Below are positions 60,756 to 64,000 of a stretch of 64,000 nt of DNA, piece after piece; position 1 is the stretch's first letter; each line of letters begins with the position of its first letter. The DNA comes from Clostridiales bacterium (GTDB lineage: Bacteria; Bacillota; Clostridia; Christensenellales; Borkfalkiaceae). The position numbers were made by a program, and so were the translations under genes. Below the pieces are notes generated by a model. The model had not been told where the DNA came from. It saw nothing but the letters and a program-made list of their open reading frames with translations, and did no database searches. The stretch is from NCBI GenBank assembly GCA_015055655.1, contig SVHW01000006.1, positions 1 to 64,000 of the forward strand. The letters run 5' to 3'.

Positions 60756-63578
60756 CTATGCTTGTAACACCTTTTTTAAGAACTGCCCCGTGTAGCTATC
60801 TTCCACTTCTGCAACCTCTTCGGGTGTGCCTACGCACACTACCGTTCCGCCGCCGTCGCCGCCTTCAGGGCCTAAATCGATAATATAATCTGCCGTCTTG
60901 ATAACGTCTAAATTATGTTCGATAACCAGTACGCTATTGCCGCCTTCGCGCAGCTTCGTCAATATCTTAATCAACTTCTCCACGTCGTAGCTATGCAACC
61001 CCGTAGTCGGCTCGTCCAAAATATACAGCGTTTTGCCCGTCGAACGGCGCGCAAGCTCGGTGGCGAGTTTCACACGTTGCGCCTCGCCGCCAGAAAGAGT
61101 GGTAGAGCTTTGCCCCAGCTTGATATAACCTAACCCCACGTCGTTGAGCGTCTTAATCTTATTATAGATATTGGGGATAGGTTGGAAAAATTCGCACGCT
61201 TCTTCCACGGTCATATCCAATACGTCGGCAATGCTCTTGCCCTTATATTTTACTTCCAGCGTTTCCCTGTTATAGCGTTTTCCGCCGCACACCTCGCACG
61301 GCACGAAGATATCGGGCAAGAAATGCATTTCTATCTTAATAATGCCGTCGCCAAAGCAATGTTCGCACCTGCCCCCCGATACGTTGAACGAAAACCTGCC
61401 TGCCTTATATCCCCTTTCTTGGGCGTCGGGCGTCATCGCAAACAAATCGCGGATTAAATTGAATACGCCCGTGTACGTGGCGGGGTTACTTCTCGGCGTT
61501 CTGCCTATCGGGGATTGGTCGATGTCAATTACTTTATCAAAATACTCTATTCCGTTTATCGAATCGTATTTCCCAAGCGAGTGCTTTGCTCCGTTCAGCG
61601 CATTGGCGAGCGCAGGATATATGATTTCGTTTACCAAGCTCGATTTACCGCTGCCGGAAACGCCCGTAACGGCGGTTATCAGCCCCACGGGGATATCCAC
61701 GTCGATATTTTTTAAATTATTTTGCCGACAACCTTTGACGGACAGCCATTTTTCATTGGGTTTGGCGCGCACGGTAGGCACGTCTATCTTTCTACGTCTT
61801 GCCAAATAGTCGCCCGTGATAGAGTGTTTACAATTCGCCACTTCTTCCGGCGTACCCGCGCATACGATTTCACCGCCGTGTACCCCTGCTTTCGGGCCGA
61901 TGTCCACGATATAATCGGCGGCGCGCATCGTATCTTCGTCGTGTTCGACGACGATAAGCGTATTGCCCAAATCACGCAAGCCTTTTAAGGAATTGAGCAA
62001 TTTTTCATTATCCCGTTGGTGCAAACCGATGCTCGGTTCGTCCAAAATATACAGCACGCCCGTCAACGCGCTGCCTATCTGCGTTGCCAAGCGGATACGC
62101 TGGCTTTCGCCGCCGGAAAGCGTCACCGCCGTACGGGAAAGCGTTAAATAATGCAACCCTACGTTGCATAAAAAGCCCAATCGGCTGTTAATTTCTTTGA
62201 TGATTGCGTCTGCTATCAAATGCTGGGTATTTGTCAACGTCGTTTGCAATTCGTCCATAAACGCGCAAAGGTTTTGGACGGACATTTCGCACAGTTGCCA
62301 AATATTTTTTCCGCCCACGGTGACGGACAACGCTTCCTTTTTCAAACGTTTGCCCCCACACGCGTCACACGGCGCGTTGTGCATTAAACGCTCGATATCC
62401 CCCTTGACGCCGTCCGACGTCGTCGTGGCGTATCTCCGTTGTAAATTATTGACGTACCCTTCCCACGTCTTTTTGAAACTGCCTGAAAAAGAACGGGTTT
62501 GGTATACCATATCCACGCGCTCGTCCGCGCCGTACATCAAGATATCGTATACGTCTTTTGGCAAATCTTGTACGGGCACGTCCAACGAGAAATGATACGC
62601 CTTTGCTAAGGCGGAAAGCTCCATCAGCGCCATCGAGTGCGAGCCCAAGTTCCAACCCGTCACTTTCATTGCGCCCTCACGAAGCGTTTTCGTCTTATCG
62701 GGGCAAATCAAATCGGGGTCAACGAACTGTTTAAACCCCAACCCCGAACAGGTAGGACACGCGCCGTACACCGTATTAAACGAGAACAACCTCGGCTCGA
62801 TTTCTTCCATAGAAATACCGCAATCGGGGCAGGCGTAATTGACGGAATACAGCGTTTCTACGCCGTCGCAATCGATAACCACCAACCCTTCGGCAAGTTT
62901 TAACGCCGTTTCCAAACTGTCCGTCAAACGTTTTTGTATGGTAGGTTTCACCACCAATCTATCAACTACGACGGAAATATCGTGTTTGAAATTCTTTTCC
63001 AGCTTGATTTCTTCTTGCAAATCGTAGACGATTCCGTCAATTTTCACCCTTGCAAAACCGCTTTTTTTATAGCCGTTCAATTCCTTGACGTACTCGCCTT
63101 TTCTACCGCGAACGACGGGCGCGTTGATAAGGATTTTGCTGCCTTCGGGCAGTTCCATCACTCTATCGCAAATCTCGTCCACCGTTTGACGGCGGATTTC
63201 CCTGCCGCACTTGGGACAATGCGGCACGCCGATACGCGCGAAAAGCAAACGGAAATAATCGTACACCTCCGTCACCGTGCCCACCGTCGAACGAGGGTTG
63301 CGCGACGTCGTCTTTTGGTCGATAGAAATCGCAGGCGAAAGCCCGTCGATGCTCTCGACGTCGGGTTTTTCCATCTGTCCTAAAAATTGACGGGCGTAGG
63401 AAGATAAACTTTCTACGTATCGACGCTGTCCTTCGGCAAAAATGGTATCGAACGCCAGCGTACTTTTTCCGCTGCCAGAAAGCCCCGTCAAAACGGTCAG
63501 TTTGTTGCGGGGGATTTTTACGTCGATGTTTTTTAAGTTGTTCTCTTTCGCGCCTTTAATTACAATTTCTTCTTGCAT
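60756..63578 (-). CDS. uvrA: Excinuclease ABC subunit A
   Basis: UvrA finds bulky DNA lesions for nucleotide-excision repair. Both ABC ATPase modules are complete: Walker [14 protein letters not shown] and [13 protein letters not shown], signatures [12 protein letters not shown] and [12 protein letters not shown]. The zinc cysteines are present ([31 protein letters not shown]). The 940 residues are typical. AAGGA lies 6 bases before the ATG. It follows uvrB, from which it is separated by a repeat fragment. Confidence 0.98.
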   Translation of the reverse strand: MQEEIVIKGAKENNLKNIDVKIPRNKLTVLTGLSGSGKSTLAFDTIFAEGQRRYVESLSSYARQFLGQMEKPDVESIDGLSPAISIDQKTTSRNPRSTVGTVTEVYDYFRLLFARIGVPHCPKCGREIRRQTVDEICDRVMELPEGSKILINAPVVRGRKGEYVKELNGYKKSGFARVKIDGIVYDLQEEIKLEKNFKHDISVVVDRLVVKPTIQKRLTDSLETALKLAEGLVVIDCDGVETLYSVNYACPDCGISMEEIEPRLFSFNTVYGACPTCSGLGFKQFVDPDLICPDKTKTLREGAMKVTGWNLGSHSMALMELSALAKAYHFSLDVPVQDLPKDVYDILMYGADERVDMVYQTRSFSGSFKKTWEGYVNNLQRRYATTTSDGVKGDIERLMHNAPCDACGGKRLKKEALSVTVGGKNIWQLCEMSVQNLCAFMDELQTTLTNTQHLIADAIIKEINSRLGFLCNVGLHYLTLSRTAVTLSGGESQRIRLATQIGSALTGVLYILDEPSIGLHQRDNEKLLNSLKGLRDLGNTLIVVEHDEDTMRAADYIVDIGPKAGVHGGEIVCAGTPEEVANCKHSITGDYLARRRKIDVPTVRAKPNEKWLSVKGCRQNNLKNIDVDIPVGLITAVTGVSGSGKSSLVNEIIYPALANALNGAKHSLGKYDSINGIEYFDKVIDIDQSPIGRTPRSNPATYTGVFNLIRDLFAMTPDAQERGYKAGRFSFNVSGGRCEHCFGDGIIKIEMHFLPDIFVPCEVCGGKRYNRETLEVKYKGKSIADVLDMTVEEACEFFQPIPNIYNKIKTLNDVGLGYIKLGQSSTTLSGGEAQRVKLATELARRSTGKTLYILDEPTTGLHSYDVEKLIKILTKLREGGNSVLVIEHNLDVIKTADYIIDLGPEGGDGGGTVVCVGTPEEVAEVEDSYTGQFLKKVLQA

Positions 63579-63604
63579 AATTTTTCCTTCATCATTTTGA
63601 AATG

Positions 63605-63661
63605 CGTCCGTGCTTTGCCCCTTTTCCGCAAAGGAAAGATAGAAAAATTTGGGACGGCGGC
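63605..63661 (-). repeat. Solitary end module of the multi-hairpin family
   Basis: Directly after the uvrB stop on the minus strand comes GCCGCC, then CCCAAAT, then TTTCTATC and a CTTTGC/GCAAAG hairpin. This is the order seen at the end modules of copy 2, where GCCGCC, CCCAAAT and TTCTATC follow the tgt stop. The core hairpins are missing. Confidence 0.6.
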
Positions 63662-64000
63662 TTAACGCGCTTTGCGAAGTTTCGCTTTCAATTCCGCAAT
63701 GCGTTCTCTTATCTCTATCGCCCTTTCAAAATCGAGTTGTCCACTCGCCACCTTCATCAACGCTTTCAGCTTTTCTATCTCGTCGGGGATATCTTGCATC
63801 TTTATCTCGTCACCCGTCTTTTTCTTGGTGATATTTAAGGTGGATTTCACTTCTTTAACAATCGTTTTCGGCACGATTCCGTGCGCTTTGTTGTATTCGT
63901 CTTGTACCCTTCTTCTACGCTCCGTTTCCCCGATAGCCCGTTTCATACTGTCCGTAACGACGTCTGCGTACATCACCACTCTGCCCTCGGCGTTTCTCGC
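63662..64000 (-). CDS. uvrB: Excinuclease ABC subunit B (3' end only)
   Basis: The frame is open to the right edge, so only the last 112 residues are seen. The block [17 protein letters not shown] is the end of helicase domain VI, and the C-terminal UVR domain ([20 protein letters not shown]) is the UvrC-binding hairpin. The terminus LKAKLRKAR is typical. It lies immediately upstream of uvrA, the usual Firmicute order. Confidence 0.95.
   Translation of the reverse strand, partial: ARNAEGRVVMYADVVTDSMKRAIGETERRRRVQDEYNKAHGIVPKTIVKEVKSTLNITKKKTGDEIKMQDIPDEIEKLKALMKVASGQLDFERAIEIRERIAELKAKLRKAR

Overview
This 64-kb window reads as chromosome from an endospore-forming Firmicute of the class Clostridia. 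The evidence is a SCIFF peptide with its radical-SAM maturase beside yajC and secDF, a yqfC-yqfD-phoH-pgpH-ybeY-era-yqzL-recO block, HemZ, Veg, a SPOCS/LysM spore-coat-type protein, a SpoIIQ-like M23 protein, and promoters that fit the sigma-F and sigma-E consensus. An uncultured gut lineage such as Christensenellales is my guess and cannot be proven here. Almost every gene is on the minus strand. The few plus-strand genes (an acetyltransferase, a SLOG protein, an XRE regulator, Veg, a small lipoprotein) are isolated and have their own promoters and terminators.

Layout. 0.4-4.4 kb: a zinc-ribbon protein, an M1 peptidase lipoprotein, a SpoIIQ-like pair behind a sigma-F-like promoter, a multi-hairpin repeat, and a HIT hydrolase. 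4.4-7.4 kb: prmA-rsmE-mtaB, which modify ribosomes and tRNA. 7.4-12.7 kb: acetyltransferase, pnp, rpsO, hemZ and a metallo-hydrolase. 12.7-26.3 kb: the tgt-yajC-TIGR04086-SCIFF-scfB-secD-secF-recJ-relA neighbourhood, interrupted by an ABC transporter and two repeat copies that flank tgt in inverted orientation. 26.5-27.5 kb: a divergent XRE/SLOG pair. 27.7-31.3 kb: rpmG-secE-nusG-rplK-rplA and rplJ-rplL, the latter behind an L10-type leader with an attenuator. 31.4-36.6 kb: a giant collagen-like SGNH-esterase lipoprotein and an aminotransferase. 36.6-39.3 kb: an accessory island bounded by 51-bp direct repeats and controlled by its own XRE regulator. 39.3-44.7 kb: DegV, PPDK and an Mrr-type nuclease. 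44.7-50.9 kb: the recO-to-yqfC block. 51-56.1 kb: a ClC transporter and a heterodimeric ABC exporter. 56.3-60.7 kb: ispE, the SPOCS/LysM protein, veg and a lipoprotein. 60.7-64 kb: uvrA and the 3' end of uvrB.

The most interesting signals lie outside ordinary genes. (1) A dispersed family of roughly 150-300 bp elements is built from six to eight consecutive hairpins whose stems change in a compensated way between copies while some loops stay constant. Two full copies, one core-only copy and one solitary end module are present, and the end modules touch the stop codons of tgt and uvrB. (2) The direct-repeat-bounded island carries a near-textbook divergent switch: two 19-bp palindromes 31 bp apart, one inside a -35/-10 spacer. 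(3) A 1268-residue lipoprotein carries eight near-identical collagen-like modules ahead of an SGNH hydrolase domain.
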